NCBI GenBank assembly: GCA_018261935.1
Contig: JAGTRP010000012.1
Location: forward strand, 1 to 64,000
Direction: 5' to 3'
Length of the DNA stretch: 64,000 bases
Source: Rhodocyclaceae bacterium
Lineage (GTDB): Bacteria > Pseudomonadota > Gammaproteobacteria > Burkholderiales > Rhodocyclaceae
Shown: positions 51,528 through 61,700 of the stretch, piece by piece
Position numbering within the stretch: the first letter of the stretch is position 1
How the letters are laid out: the number at the start of each line of letters is the position of its first letter
Made by a program: the position numbers and the translations under genes
Notes under the pieces: generated by a model
What the model saw: the letters and a program-made list of their open reading frames with translations, nothing else
What the model was told of the DNA's origin: nothing
Databases searched by the model: none

Positions 51528-52604
51528 CTAGAATTCTTTCGTTATCAGGTTTTCCGCCGCCCCTTCGCCCCGCTCCACCGCAAGGGGCAAGACGACGATG
51601 GTGCGGCCGTCCTGGGTAGCGACCACGAGACGCCAATCGCCGACAGCCGGATCGCTGACGTAGGAATAGCCACGGAAACCTCTTTCCCGGCCGCCGGTGG
51701 CCGCGAAACGGCTCCGGGAAACCGGCCGCCAGCCGCTGCTTGGATCGCGGTACTCCCAGCGATGTTCCAGGAGAGCGGTCACCCCCAGGGGGGCGAAGAC
51801 GGCGGAGACCCCGTAGAGGCGCCCGCCTTCCGGCACATGCACGGTGCGGGCCGCCTCCCGCCAGAACTGCCAGGCCGGCGCTGCCTCCACCTGCAGGGCA
51901 AAGACACCCTCCTTGTGGACGAACTGCTGGCCTACCGCCACGTCCCGCTTGACCAGGGGAACCGGGGCGATCATGTCCAGGTTCCAGGCCAGGGCCAGGG
52001 CCGCAGCCACGCCCCAGGCCGGCAGGATGCGCCCCGGGCGCCCCGGCGACAGCCAGCGCAATCCCTGGGCCAGGGAGGCGCCTAGGACAGTGGAAGCATG
52101 GAACCAGGCCGGGTTGAGACTTCCCGCCAGGTGGGGCAGGACGAAATTGAGAAGCAGAATGGCGTTGAGCCCAAACAAACCCCAGGTCAGGGTGAAGCGC
52201 CGCCCATAACGCTCCCCCATGAACTCGTTGCCCACCAGAAGCGCCCCCAGGAACAGGGCCATGAGCCAAGCGCCCAGATGCCCCGAACTCTTGAAATAGA
52301 GGATGAAGAGGGCGGAAAAGATGCCGCCGAAGAAGAACTGGAGCAGCAGGTAGGGCGCCTGCCAGGCGAGGCCGCGAAATTGCCCCTGCCAACCCGCTTC
52401 AGGATCGGGGGGCATGATCGCCCTGTGCTCCCGCCGGGCCAGCCAGACGGCCAGGCAAGCCGCAGCCAGCAGGTAAGCCCCCAGGATCCAGAAATCCATG
52501 ACCTTCACTTTCCGGCCCAGGGTCAGCGCATCCCACAGGAACCCGCCGAAGAAGGCGAGAACCGGGAAATAGCGCTTGAGGTGGGCCAGGAGGCGGCGGG
52601 TCAC
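51528..52604 (-). CDS. DUF2914 membrane protein
   Basis: A 358-aa protein with a GTG start. Seven or so TM helices fill residues 10-210, followed by a soluble DUF2914 domain (about 240-355): G-V-F-A-L-Q-V-E-A-A-P-A-W-Q-F-W-R-E, H-R-W-E-Y-R-D, G-F-R-G-Y-S-Y-V and W-R-L-V-V-A-T-Q-D-G-R. Function unknown. It lies 42 bp upstream of the permeases on the same strand, in the slot where a binding protein would be expected, but it shows no binding-protein fold. Confidence 0.8.
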   Translation of the reverse strand: MTRRLLAHLKRYFPVLAFFGGFLWDALTLGRKVKVMDFWILGAYLLAAACLAVWLARREHRAIMPPDPEAGWQGQFRGLAWQAPYLLLQFFFGGIFSALFILYFKSSGHLGAWLMALFLGALLVGNEFMGERYGRRFTLTWGLFGLNAILLLNFVLPHLAGSLNPAWFHASTVLGASLAQGLRWLSPGRPGRILPAWGVAAALALAWNLDMIAPVPLVKRDVAVGQQFVHKEGVFALQVEAAPAWQFWREAARTVHVPEGGRLYGVSAVFAPLGVTALLEHRWEYRDPSSGWRPVSRSRFAATGGRERGFRGYSYVSDPAVGDWRLVVATQDGRTIVVLPLAVERGEGAAENLITKEF

Positions 52605-52771
52605 GATGGGAAGCGGGGGTTAGGCCAAGCCAGAGGCCGTCACTGTATCAAAACGGAGGAGCGCCGGTCCCCCAGGGGCAAGGACGAAATGCATTAAGGA
52701 CCCTATTGCATTCAATGGCGGATTGAACCATAGTATTCTATCTGTTTTCCCAATTCCGCATCTTGAGCGAC

Positions 52772-52888
52772 ATGACTGCTGCCATCGACGTCCGCCTGAA
52801 CACCGTTATCCCGGTGCAAGCTGTGGCCGCCGTAGCCGCTGTCGTCGTAGTAGGCGTCGTTACGCACGCGCCGTCTCGGGTCGGATAA
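52772..52888 (+). CDS. ivbL: ilvB operon leader peptide
   Basis: A 38-residue ORF (ATG 52772, TAA 52886-52888) with 11 Val and 8 Ala, including A-V-V-V-V-G-V-V-T-H-A-P near the end, very similar in plan to the E. coli IvbL peptide. A rho-independent terminator begins 22 bp after its stop, and ilvB follows. Ribosome stalling at the Val codons when valyl-tRNA is scarce would favour an antiterminator and let transcription enter ilvBN. Too short for normal gene callers. Confidence 0.85.
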   Translation: MTAAIDVRLNTVIPVQAVAAVAAVVVVGVVTHAPSRVG

Positions 52889-52910
52889 AGAGTAGCAGAC
52901 AGGATTCCTC

Positions 52911-52946
52911 AACCCCCGCCGGCGCAACCGGCGGGGGTTTTGTTTT
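52911..52946 (+). terminator. Transcription attenuator of ilvBN
   Basis: A 12-bp stem AACCCCCGCCGG / CCGGCGGGGGTT with a 5-nt loop, followed by TTTTGTTTT. It lies between the Val-rich leader peptide and ilvB, the place of the attenuator in the E. coli ilvB leader. Confidence 0.88.
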
Positions 52947-52989
52947 GGAGCCTCCCCGGTAGAGCCGCAAACCCGACCAGGAGACTTCC

Positions 52990-54660
52990 ATGACCGAAAC
53001 CCTTACCGGCGCCCAGATTACGGTGCGGCTGCTGGAAAGGCAGGGCATTCGCACCATCACCGGCATTCCCGGCGGCGCCATCCTGCCCATCTACGACGCC
53101 CTTTCCGCTTCGTCCCGAATCCGCCATGTCCTGGCCCGCCATGAGCAGGGAGCCGGCTTCATGGCCCAGGGCATGGCCCGGGTGAGCGGCCAGCCCGCCG
53201 TCTGCCTGGCTTCCTCCGGCCCTGGCGCCACCAATCTCCTGACGGCATTAGCCGATGCCAAGCTCGATTCCATTCCCCTGGTGGCCATCACCGGCCAGGT
53301 GCCCCGGGCCATGATCGGCACCGACGCCTTCCAGGAGGTGGACACCTACGGCCTCTCGGTGCCCGTCACCAAGCACAATTTCCTGGCGTCCTCCGCCGAC
53401 GAGCTGCTGGAGATCATTCCCCGGGCCTTCCGCATCGCCGCCTCCGGCCGGCCGGGGCCGGTGCTGGTAGACATTCCCAAGGACGTGCAGAACCAGGCCA
53501 TCGACATCGCCGAGTGGCCGGCCCCCGGCTGCCCGGACCCGGTCCCTGCCGTCGCCCCGGGACCGATCGCCGAGGCGGCGGCCCTGATCAACGCCGCGGC
53601 CCGGCCCATCCTCTACCTGGGCGGTGGGGTCATCCATTCGGGAGCCGCCGGAACCGCCCTACAGCTGGCCGAGCAGGCGTCCCTGCCCACCGTCATGACC
53701 CTCATGGGACTCGGAGCGCTGCCGGTGGACCACCCCCTCTCCCTCGGCATGCTGGGCATGCATGCCGCCCGCTACACCAATCTCGCCCTGGACGAATGCG
53801 ATCTCCTGATCGCCGTGGGCGCCCGCTTCGACGACCGGGCCACCGGCAAGGTGACCCATTTCTGCCCCCAGGCGAAGGTCATCCACATCGACATCGACCC
53901 GGCCGAGCTGGACAAGATCAAGACGGCCCGGGTGGGCATCGCCGGCGACGTGGCCAAGGTCCTCGCCGCCCTCCTGCCGGCGGTGCGCCCCACCCCGCGG
54001 ACCGCCTGGCTCGAACGCGTCGAGTCCCTGAAGGCGCGTTTCCCCCGGCGCCTCACCCACCTGGATAATCCCTTGAGCCACTTCGGCCTCATCCGCTGCA
54101 TCGCCGCCTGCCTGGACGACCAGGCGATCATCGCCACCGACGTGGGCCAGCACCAGATGTGGGTGGCCCAGGCCTACCCCCTGCGCCGGCCGCGCCAGTG
54201 GCTGACCTCCGGCGGGCTCGGCACCATGGGCTTCGGCCTCCCCGCCGCCATCGGCGCCGCCCTGGCCGAACCGGAGCGTACCGTGGTGTGCTTTACCGGC
54301 GACGGTTCCATCCTCATGAATATCCAGGAACTGATCACCGCCGCCGAGGAAAAGGCCAACATCAAGGTCGTCCTCATGGACAACGCTTCCCTGGGGCTGG
54401 TGCACCAGCAGCAGGCCCTCTTCTACGGCAAACGGATATACGCCTCCCGTTTCCATGCCGCACCGGATTTCGCCGGCCTCGCCCGGGCCTGCGGCATCAA
54501 GGCCGTTGACCTGGATCACCACCCCAACCCCTGCGCCGGCCTCCTGGATGCCATCAACGCCCGGGGCCCCTGGCTCATCCACGCCAGCATCGACGCCAAC
54601 GAGATGGTCTACCCCATGGTTCCCCCCGGGGCCGCCAACCGCGAAATGATCGGACACTGA
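52990..54660 (+). CDS. ilvB: Acetolactate synthase, large subunit
   Basis: A 556-aa ThDP/FAD enzyme that condenses two pyruvates (or pyruvate and 2-ketobutyrate), the first common step of Val/Leu/Ile synthesis. The N-terminal PYR domain has G-I-P-G-G-A-I-L-P, R-H-E-Q-G-A catalytic Glu and S-S-G-P-G-A-T-N. The middle has FAD-site segments, and the ThDP motif G-D-G-S-I-L-M-N-I-Q-E-L ends with D-N-A-S-L-G. An AGGAG Shine-Dalgarno precedes it. Together with the short small subunit and the leader peptide it resembles the enteric ilvBN isozyme rather than ilvIH. Confidence 0.94.
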   Translation: MTETLTGAQITVRLLERQGIRTITGIPGGAILPIYDALSASSRIRHVLARHEQGAGFMAQGMARVSGQPAVCLASSGPGATNLLTALADAKLDSIPLVAITGQVPRAMIGTDAFQEVDTYGLSVPVTKHNFLASSADELLEIIPRAFRIAASGRPGPVLVDIPKDVQNQAIDIAEWPAPGCPDPVPAVAPGPIAEAAALINAAARPILYLGGGVIHSGAAGTALQLAEQASLPTVMTLMGLGALPVDHPLSLGMLGMHAARYTNLALDECDLLIAVGARFDDRATGKVTHFCPQAKVIHIDIDPAELDKIKTARVGIAGDVAKVLAALLPAVRPTPRTAWLERVESLKARFPRRLTHLDNPLSHFGLIRCIAACLDDQAIIATDVGQHQMWVAQAYPLRRPRQWLTSGGLGTMGFGLPAAIGAALAEPERTVVCFTGDGSILMNIQELITAAEEKANIKVVLMDNASLGLVHQQQALFYGKRIYASRFHAAPDFAGLARACGIKAVDLDHHPNPCAGLLDAINARGPWLIHASIDANEMVYPMVPPGAANREMIGH

Positions 54661-54663
54661 CCC

Positions 54664-54975
54664 ATGAACGCCACCAACCGCAACGAGATCCTGGCCCTGC
54701 GCCGCGCCATCCTGGAAATCGATGTCAACAATCACCCCGGGGTCATGTCCCATGTAGTGGGCCTTTTCTCCCGCCGGGCCTTCAACGTGGAGGGCATCCT
54801 CTGCATGCCCGTGGGCGGCGGCAGCCACAGCCGCATCTGGCTTCTGGTCAATGAAGACGGGCGCCTGGCGCAACTAATCCGGCAGCTGGAAAAACTGGAG
54901 GATGTGCAGACGGTGCGCCGCCATGGCGCCAATCATGCCGTCTTCGAGCGCCTGGAGGATTTCTTCAAGGCTTGA
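54664..54975 (+). CDS. ilvN: Acetolactate synthase, small regulatory subunit
   Basis: A 103-aa protein with a single ACT domain (L-E-I-D-V-N-N-H-P-G-V-M-S-H-V-V-G-L-F-S-R-R-A-F-N-V-E-G-I). It binds valine and confers feedback inhibition on IlvB. The length matches E. coli IlvN (96 aa), not the longer IlvH (~163 aa). Its start is 3 bp after the ilvB stop, so the two are translationally coupled. Confidence 0.93.
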   Translation: MNATNRNEILALRRAILEIDVNNHPGVMSHVVGLFSRRAFNVEGILCMPVGGGSHSRIWLLVNEDGRLAQLIRQLEKLEDVQTVRRHGANHAVFERLEDFFKA

Positions 54976-55030
54976 ATGTGTCGACCAGGAATTCTGCGTT
55001 TGGCATAATCCTCGATCAAGGAGGGATACC

Positions 55031-55540
55031 ATGGCAGAAAAGGCTTTTTTCGAATGGTCCGACGCCATCAGCGTCGGAGTGGATGCCATCGATGAACAGC
55101 ACAAGACGCTGATCGGCATCTTGAACCGGCTGTTCATCGCCATTGTCGAGCGCACCAGCAATGAGGTCACCATCGAAATCCTGGATGCCCTGATCGACTA
55201 CACGAAGACCCACTTCGAACTGGAAGAAAAGCTGATGCGGGATGCCGGCTATAACGCCGCCGAGTATGCCCTCCACCTCCAGCAGCACCAGGCCTTTATC
55301 GCCAAGACCAGCGAAATCGCCCGCAAGCACCTGGTAGACGGCAAGAGCATCTCCTTCGAGGTCGTCCACTTCCTCAAGCGCTGGCTGCAGGAGCACATCC
55401 TGGGCACCGACAAGAAATACGCCGCAGTACTGCAGAAGATGGGCCTGCCGGCCCCGGCCCTGGCCGCCTTCGCCGAGGGCGACCGGGCGGCGAAGGAGGC
55501 CGCCGCCCCGAAACTGCGCAAGTGGTGGCAGGTCTGGTGA
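55031..55540 (+). CDS. Bacteriohemerythrin
   Basis: A 169-aa cytoplasmic oxygen-binding protein. The di-iron ligand set is visible in order: W-S-D (start), D-E-Q-H-K-T-L, Y-T-K-T-H-F-E-L-E-E, H-L-Q-Q-H-Q-A-F and W-L-Q-E-H-I-L-G-T-D-K-K-Y. An ideal AGGAGGG Shine-Dalgarno fixes the ATG at 55031. Such proteins bind O2 reversibly for aerotaxis, O2 delivery or sensing in microaerophiles. Single gene, 55 bp after ilvN; probably a separate unit. Confidence 0.92.
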   Translation: MAEKAFFEWSDAISVGVDAIDEQHKTLIGILNRLFIAIVERTSNEVTIEILDALIDYTKTHFELEEKLMRDAGYNAAEYALHLQQHQAFIAKTSEIARKHLVDGKSISFEVVHFLKRWLQEHILGTDKKYAAVLQKMGLPAPALAAFAEGDRAAKEAAAPKLRKWWQVW

Positions 55541-55561
55541 GGGCTGACGCCCTCGCCGTTC

Positions 55562-56176
55562 TTACTCGCCGATGACGTCGGCCCCAGCAGGCGGGGTGAA
55601 TTTGAACAGGGGGGCCGGCAAGGCCGGATTGCGCTCGATGCGGGAGAAATGGACCCGGGTGGTCTGGCCGAAGTTATCGAGGAGCTCCATGGCCTTCAGG
55701 TCGCTGCCGGCGAAGCCGAGCCGCACCTTCTCGAAGCCGCTGTCAGAGGACTTGGGCACCGCTTCGACCCAGGACAGCCCTTCCGCCTCGCCTCCCTCCT
55801 TGAGGCTGAAATTCTTTTCCAGGTCGCTGCTGCCGGAAAGGAGCGCCGCCGGCGTGCTGCCGATGGCCTGCCCCATTTTCTTCACCGTCACCTGCTTCAG
55901 TTCCGGATCGTAGATCCAGAACCTGTTGCCATCCCCCACCATGAGCTGGGGATAGGGTTTCTGGATTTCCCAGCGCAGCTTTCCCGGCCGGGAAATGGCG
56001 AGGTTGCCGGAGGACAGCTGGGGCTTCCGGCCCGACTTGCCCATCACCGATTGGGAAAATTCCGCCCGCAGGGTGCGGGTGTTGTCCAGGTAGTGGCGCA
56101 GCTGCTCCACCGCCCCGGCCCAGGCCAGGGTCGGCACCAGGGCCAGGCCCCAGGCCAGCTTTCCAAGATTCATCAT
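55562..56176 (-). CDS. lolA: Outer-membrane lipoprotein carrier LolA
   Basis: A 204-aa periplasmic chaperone that receives lipoproteins from LolCDE and hands them to LolB. Signal peptide [14 protein letters not shown] (about 7-20), then the LolA fold: [25 protein letters not shown] and [14 protein letters not shown]. It overlaps the end of ftsK by 4 nt, as in many betaproteobacteria. Confidence 0.92.
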   Translation of the reverse strand: MMNLGKLAWGLALVPTLAWAGAVEQLRHYLDNTRTLRAEFSQSVMGKSGRKPQLSSGNLAISRPGKLRWEIQKPYPQLMVGDGNRFWIYDPELKQVTVKKMGQAIGSTPAALLSGSSDLEKNFSLKEGGEAEGLSWVEAVPKSSDSGFEKVRLGFAGSDLKAMELLDNFGQTTRVHFSRIERNPALPAPLFKFTPPAGADVIGE

Positions 56177-58488
56177 GCCTCCTCGGGTTTTCTTGCCAGG
56201 ACCTCGCGGCCGCCCCGGCCATCCATGGCCGAAACCAGGCCGGATTTCTCCATGGCCTCGATGAGGCGGGCCGACCGGTTGTAGCCGATGCGCAGGTGGC
56301 GCTGGACCAGGGAGATGGAGGCCCGGCGATTCTTCAACACCACTTCGACCGCCTGGTCGTACAGGGGATCGCTTTCCGCGTCACCCTCTTCGCCGCCTTC
56401 GCCGCCGCCTTCTTCATCATCCACGGCGCCGGAAAGGATATCCTCGATGTATTCCGGCGCGCCGGTGGCCTTTAGGTGCTCCACCACCCGGTGCACTTCG
56501 TCGTCGGAGACGAAGGCGCCGTGGACCCGGGTCGGATAGCCGGTGCCCGGCGCCAGGTAGAGCATGTCCCCTTGGCCCAGGAGGGCCTCGGCCCCCATCT
56601 GGTCGAGGATGGTGCGGGAGTCGATCTTGCTGGAAACCTGGAAGGCGATGCGGGTCGGGATGTTGGCCTTGATGAGGCCGGTGATGACATCCACGCTCGG
56701 GCGCTGGGTCGCCAGCACCAGGTGGATGCCGGCAGCCCGGGCCTTCTGGGCTAGGCGGGCGATGAGTTCTTCCACCTTCTTGCCCACCACCATCATGAGG
56801 TCGGCCAGCTCATCGATGACCACCACGATGAACGGCAGGGTGTTCAGCGGCTCCGGCGTCTCGGGGGTAAGGGACAGGGGGTTGGGAATATGCTCGCCCT
56901 TCTTCTCCGCTTCCTTGATCTTGGCGTTGAAGCCCGCGATATTGCGCACGCCCATGGCCGACATGAGCTTGTAGCGCTTCTCCATTTCGCCGACGCACCA
57001 GTTGAGGGCATTGGCGGCCTGCTTCATATCCGTGACCACCGGCGCCAGCAGATGCGGGATGCCCTCGTAGATGGAAAGCTCGAGCATCTTCGGATCCACC
57101 ATGATGAGGCGCACCTGCTCCGGCTCGGACTTGTAGAGGAGCGACAGGATCATGGCGTTGATCCCCACCGACTTGCCGGAGCCGGTGGTGCCCGCCACCA
57201 GCATGTGGGGGGTCTTGCCCAGGTCCGCCACCACCGGCAGGCCGCCGATATCCTTGCCCAAGCTCACGGTCAGGGGGCTGGTCATGTCGTTGTAGGGCCG
57301 GCTGGAGATGATTTCCGAGAGCTTCACGGTCTGGCGCTTGCTGTTGGGCAACTCCAGGGCCATGCAGGACTTGCCGGGCACCGTCTCCACCACCCGGATG
57401 GATACCAGGGCCAGGGCCCGGGCCAGGTCCCGGGCCAGATTGACGATCTGGGCGCCCTTCACCCCCACCGCCGGCTCGATCTCGTAGCGGGTAATGACCG
57501 GCCCCGGCAGGGCCGCCAGGACCTTCACCTGGACACCGAAGTCGGCGAGCTTCCTCTCGATCAGCCGGGAGGTGAATTCCAGGGTCTCGGCGCTCACCAC
57601 TTCCAGGGTGGGCGGTGCCGGATCGAGGAGATGCAGGGGCGGCAACTGGCCGCCGAGGACAGCCTCGGGGAAGAGGGCCACCTGCTTTTCCCGCTCGATG
57701 CGCTTCTCGGCCTTGGGGGAAACGGGAATTTCGGGCATCGGGGTCTCGATAATGACGATGGGCTCCTGCAGCTCGACCCGGCGCTTTTCCACTTCCACCT
57801 TCACTTCCCGCTTCTGGGCCACTTCGCGGCCGATCCGGCGGTCCCGCCAGCGGTCCACCAGGCCGTAGACCAAGCCGGTTCCCCTTTCCAGGGCCCAGCC
57901 CAGGCGCTCGAAGGCGGTCAGCCAGGACATGCCGGCAAAAATGCTCCAGCCCGTCGCCAGCAGGGCCAGGAGCAGCAAGGTCGAGCCCGTATAGCCGAAC
58001 TGACGGGCCAACCCCCGGCCGAGCTCCAGCCCGATCACCCCGCCCGGCGCCAGGGGAAGCGAGGCCTTGAGGCTGTAGAAGCGCAGGGCTTCCAGGGCCG
58101 AACTGGCGATCAGCAGGATGGCGAAGCCGGCAAGGGCGATGTAGAGGGGACGGCGGTCCCCATCCCCAGTGTGGGCACCGAAACCGTTGAGGCGCCGACA
58201 TCCCCACCAGATGAACATGAGGAGCAGCCCGACCCACCACCAGGCCGAGAGGCCGAAGAGATAGAGCATGATGTCGGCCAGCCAGGCCCCGGCCCGGCCC
58301 GCCGGGTTGTGCAGGGGGCCGCCGCCGACGGCGTGGGACCACCCCGGGTCTTCCTTGGAAAAGCCCCATAGGGCGAGGGAAAGGAAGAGCGCCACGGCCC
58401 CCAGGGCAAGCCAGCGGGATTCCTGCAGCAGGGATCCGATCTTGTCCGGCAGCGGGCTGGGCGCCCGGGCCGGGCTGCGAACTACCAT
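56173..58488 (-). CDS. ftsK: DNA translocase FtsK
   Basis: A 771-aa septal DNA pump that resolves chromosome dimers with XerCD. Four TM helices fill about 25-195, with a short, charged linker. The beta RecA-like motor has Walker [16 protein letters not shown] and Walker [13 protein letters not shown]. The C-terminal gamma winged helix ([18 protein letters not shown]) reads KOPS sites. The linker is far shorter than in E. coli FtsK (1329 aa), as in other compact FtsK/SpoIIIE proteins. Middle gene of crp-like, ftsK, lolA. Confidence 0.94.
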   Translation of the reverse strand: MVVRSPARAPSPLPDKIGSLLQESRWLALGAVALFLSLALWGFSKEDPGWSHAVGGGPLHNPAGRAGAWLADIMLYLFGLSAWWWVGLLLMFIWWGCRRLNGFGAHTGDGDRRPLYIALAGFAILLIASSALEALRFYSLKASLPLAPGGVIGLELGRGLARQFGYTGSTLLLLALLATGWSIFAGMSWLTAFERLGWALERGTGLVYGLVDRWRDRRIGREVAQKREVKVEVEKRRVELQEPIVIIETPMPEIPVSPKAEKRIEREKQVALFPEAVLGGQLPPLHLLDPAPPTLEVVSAETLEFTSRLIERKLADFGVQVKVLAALPGPVITRYEIEPAVGVKGAQIVNLARDLARALALVSIRVVETVPGKSCMALELPNSKRQTVKLSEIISSRPYNDMTSPLTVSLGKDIGGLPVVADLGKTPHMLVAGTTGSGKSVGINAMILSLLYKSEPEQVRLIMVDPKMLELSIYEGIPHLLAPVVTDMKQAANALNWCVGEMEKRYKLMSAMGVRNIAGFNAKIKEAEKKGEHIPNPLSLTPETPEPLNTLPFIVVVIDELADLMMVVGKKVEELIARLAQKARAAGIHLVLATQRPSVDVITGLIKANIPTRIAFQVSSKIDSRTILDQMGAEALLGQGDMLYLAPGTGYPTRVHGAFVSDDEVHRVVEHLKATGAPEYIEDILSGAVDDEEGGGEGGEEGDAESDPLYDQAVEVVLKNRRASISLVQRHLRIGYNRSARLIEAMEKSGLVSAMDGRGGREVLARKPEEA

Positions 58489-58490
58489 GC

Positions 58491-59153
58491 TCAGCCTCCC
58501 AGGATGACGAGGCAGTCGCCGTCGTAGGCGATGTAGGAGCCGGCCTCCAGGTCGCGCATGACCTTGGTCACCATCTCCCGGGAGGCACCGATCATCCGTG
58601 CCATCTCCTGTTTGGAAATCTTTCTTTTCACCACCCGACGTCCATCCTGTTCCTCGGACATCTCGAGCAGGAGCCGGGCCACCCGGCCATAGACATCCAG
58701 GAGGGCGAGGCTTTCGATCTTGCGATCGGCATCCCGCAGCCGTCCCACCAGGATCTGCATCAGCTTCTTCGCCACGGGGAAGTTCTCCCGCCAGCAGCGC
58801 TGGAATTCCGCCGCCCCCAGCACCAGGAGCTCACAGGCCTCCTGGGCCACCACGTCGGCGGAGCGCGGACTCTCGTCGATAAGGCCCATTTCGCCGAAGA
58901 ATTCCCCGGGCCCCAGGATGGCGAGGATGATTTCCTTCCCTTCCTCGTCGCTGTTGGTGACCTTGGCGCGGCCGGAGAGGAGGATGTAGAGGAAATCGGT
59001 GCTTTCCCCTTCCCGGACGATGAATTCGCCCCGTTCGGCCCGGCGGCGGCGGGCGACGCGGCTGAGGTGCTCCAGCTCGTGCTCGTCCAGGCCGGAGAAC
59101 AGCGGCACGTTGCGCACCACCACCAAACTCAACCCAAAATTGCCGGAAGCCAT
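58491..59153 (-). CDS. Crp/Fnr-family transcriptional regulator
   Basis: A 220-aa regulator with an N-terminal cyclic-nucleotide-type sensor ([17 protein letters not shown], close to the CRP phosphate-binding cassette) and C-terminal HTH ([22 protein letters not shown]). FNR-type cysteines are missing, so a nucleotide or no ligand is more likely than an Fe-S cluster. It is 2 bp from ftsK on the same strand and divergent from trxB; a TATAAT on the minus strand (59186-59191) is a likely -10. Confidence 0.88.
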   Translation of the reverse strand: MASGNFGLSLVVVRNVPLFSGLDEHELEHLSRVARRRRAERGEFIVREGESTDFLYILLSGRAKVTNSDEEGKEIILAILGPGEFFGEMGLIDESPRSADVVAQEACELLVLGAAEFQRCWRENFPVAKKLMQILVGRLRDADRKIESLALLDVYGRVARLLLEMSEEQDGRRVVKRKISKQEMARMIGASREMVTKVMRDLEAGSYIAYDGDCLVILGG

Positions 59154-59247
59154 AAATTACTTTTTCGTCATGGAGTTAGCGGGGAATTATAATGAGTTTT
59201 CCTCTCTGCGCCAGAAACTTGGGGGCGGGATCGGCCGTCGACAAAGT

Positions 59248-60245
<998 letters not shown>

Positions 60246-60260
60246 AAGCAAAGCACGTCA

Positions 60261-60291
60261 AAAAAAGGGCGCCTGAGGCGCCCTTTTTTAT
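60261..60291. terminator. Bidirectional terminator between trxB and the REC-only gene
   Basis: AAAAAAGGGCGCC-TGA-GGCGCCCTTTTTT: a G/C stem flanked by A-run and T-run, so it can end transcription from both sides. Confidence 0.9.
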
Positions 60292-60314
60292 TCGCTTCCC
60301 CTTCCCGGCGGGCT

Positions 60315-60749
60315 TCAGGCCGCCCGCGTCGCCCGCTCCAGGAGGCGGCCCAGCATCTGCCGGGGAATCCAGGCTTCGCCTTCGCTGATGCTGCGTATCG
60401 CCTTGGCCAGTTGCGAACTGATGCTGTCGTAGCTGAGATGTCCCCGGGCCCCCATGTTGAGCCCCTGCATGATCTGATCATCCTGGATGGAGCGGTCGGT
60501 GAGCAGCAGCACCGCAGGCGCCGGACATTCGCTGCGCAGGCTGCGCAGCAGCGCAAAGCTCTCCACCGCCGCCAGGCTGAAGCGGCACAGCAGGACCTGG
60601 GGCTGCAGGCCCAGCACGGTCGCTGTCACTTCCTTGAGGGTGGCGACCTGGGCCACCACCTGGATATCTTCCTCGTAGCGCAGGAGATATTCGCAGGCGG
60701 TACGCTTCACCTGGTCGGAATCGAGAATGGCTACGGTGATCGGCTGCAT
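60315..60749 (-). CDS. HTH-less NarL-type receiver protein without the phospho-Asp
   Basis: A 144-aa receiver-like protein from the ATG at 60749 (AAGGA Shine-Dalgarno). It begins I-T-V-A-I-L-D-S-D-Q-V-K and keeps the receiver length, but where the phosphoacceptor Asp should be it reads L-L-C-R-F-S-L-A. It ends after the NarL linker E-G-E-A-W-I-P-R...R-L-L-E-R, exactly where the HTH should begin. So it is probably a non-phosphorylated, non-DNA-binding partner. It lies 17 bp downstream of the full-length paralogue. Confidence 0.75.
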   Translation of the reverse strand: MQPITVAILDSDQVKRTACEYLLRYEEDIQVVAQVATLKEVTATVLGLQPQVLLCRFSLAAVESFALLRSLRSECPAPAVLLLTDRSIQDDQIMQGLNMGARGHLSYDSISSQLAKAIRSISEGEAWIPRQMLGRLLERATRAA

Positions 60750-60766
60750 GGGCGATCCTTGCATGG

Positions 60767-61411
60767 TCACGATTCAGTACCGATATTCATCATCAGCGAC
60801 AGCTTCAGGCGATCGTCCATCCCCAGTTTGCGCAGGATGCCGGTCAGATAGGCCTTGACCGTGGGCTCCGCCATGTTCAGCTCGCTTGCGATCTGCTTGC
60901 TGGATTCGCCGTCCCGGGCAAGGGCGGCGATTTGCTGCTCCCGGCGGCTCAGTTCGGCGCTGCGGCCCTTGTCGGAAAAGAGCCGGGACGGCTCGCCCAG
61001 GGCCCTGGCGGTCAGTTCGTCCAGCAGGCGGGGAATGAGGGTGCGCCGGATCCACGGCTCCCCCTGGCGGACGGCAGCGACCACCCGCTGCAGGGTCTGG
61101 CACTCCACTTCGGCGTCGCAGCAGCCCCGCACCCCGGCCATGAAAAGGGTGATTTCCAGGTCGTCCGATGCCGTCTGCCCGAGGACCACGATCTTGGTGG
61201 CCGGGCAGGCCTGGCGCAGCTTGCGGATGCTTGCCGCCGGGTTGCCTAGCCCGGGAAACTCCAGGTCGATGAGCAGCACCTGGGGCGTATGGCGGGCAAG
61301 GCAGGTCTTCAGGCTGGACGACTCGGTCACCTCGACGATGTCGTCCGTCCCGTAGAGCCCGTCCTTCCAGCAGGCCATACGATGGGTTGAAGCGGTGGCA
61401 ATGATCAGCAT
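60767..61411 (-). CDS. NarL/LuxR-family response regulator
   Basis: A 214-aa regulator. The receiver domain keeps Asp in VLLIDLEFPG; the usual double acidic N-terminal pocket is weak (M-L-I-I-A-T-A-S). The C-terminal LuxR HTH reads L-S-R-R-E-Q-Q-I-A-A-L-A, S-S-K-Q-I-A-S-E-L, E-P-T-V-K-A-Y-L-T-G-I-L-R-K-L. The linker G-E-P-W-I-R-R is shared with the HTH-less neighbour, showing duplication. GGAGGA before the ATG at 61411 supports this start. No kinase gene is adjacent, so it is an orphan regulator. Confidence 0.85.
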   Translation of the reverse strand: MLIIATASTHRMACWKDGLYGTDDIVEVTESSSLKTCLARHTPQVLLIDLEFPGLGNPAASIRKLRQACPATKIVVLGQTASDDLEITLFMAGVRGCCDAEVECQTLQRVVAAVRQGEPWIRRTLIPRLLDELTARALGEPSRLFSDKGRSAELSRREQQIAALARDGESSKQIASELNMAEPTVKAYLTGILRKLGMDDRLKLSLMMNIGTES

Positions 61412-61700
61412 GGGGCATTCCTCCGATAGGCGACGCCTCAGGGCACGACAACGCACATGTCATGCACTGCTATGCGTGCTAAGTAGCCGAATGGTATGCC
61501 CCGTCACTAAGGGCCGGAATACCCGACCGGCCTTATGTTGACCTACCCGTTGGGTGGTAGAGGAGCATGGGGAGTCTACGTACTGCCATGGGGAAATCAT
61601 GGAGAAACCCCCCGCGGGAAAAGCCACTGATTTTTTGCCGGGCGGCGCTGTCTATTGGTACATTTGGCGGCCTCCCTTCGCCACCTTCAGGACCATCAAG

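Noticed and set aside
52605-52771. Riboswitch before ilvB
   Set aside because: The leader is fully explained by a Val-rich leader peptide and a terminator; no known aptamer pattern was recognised.
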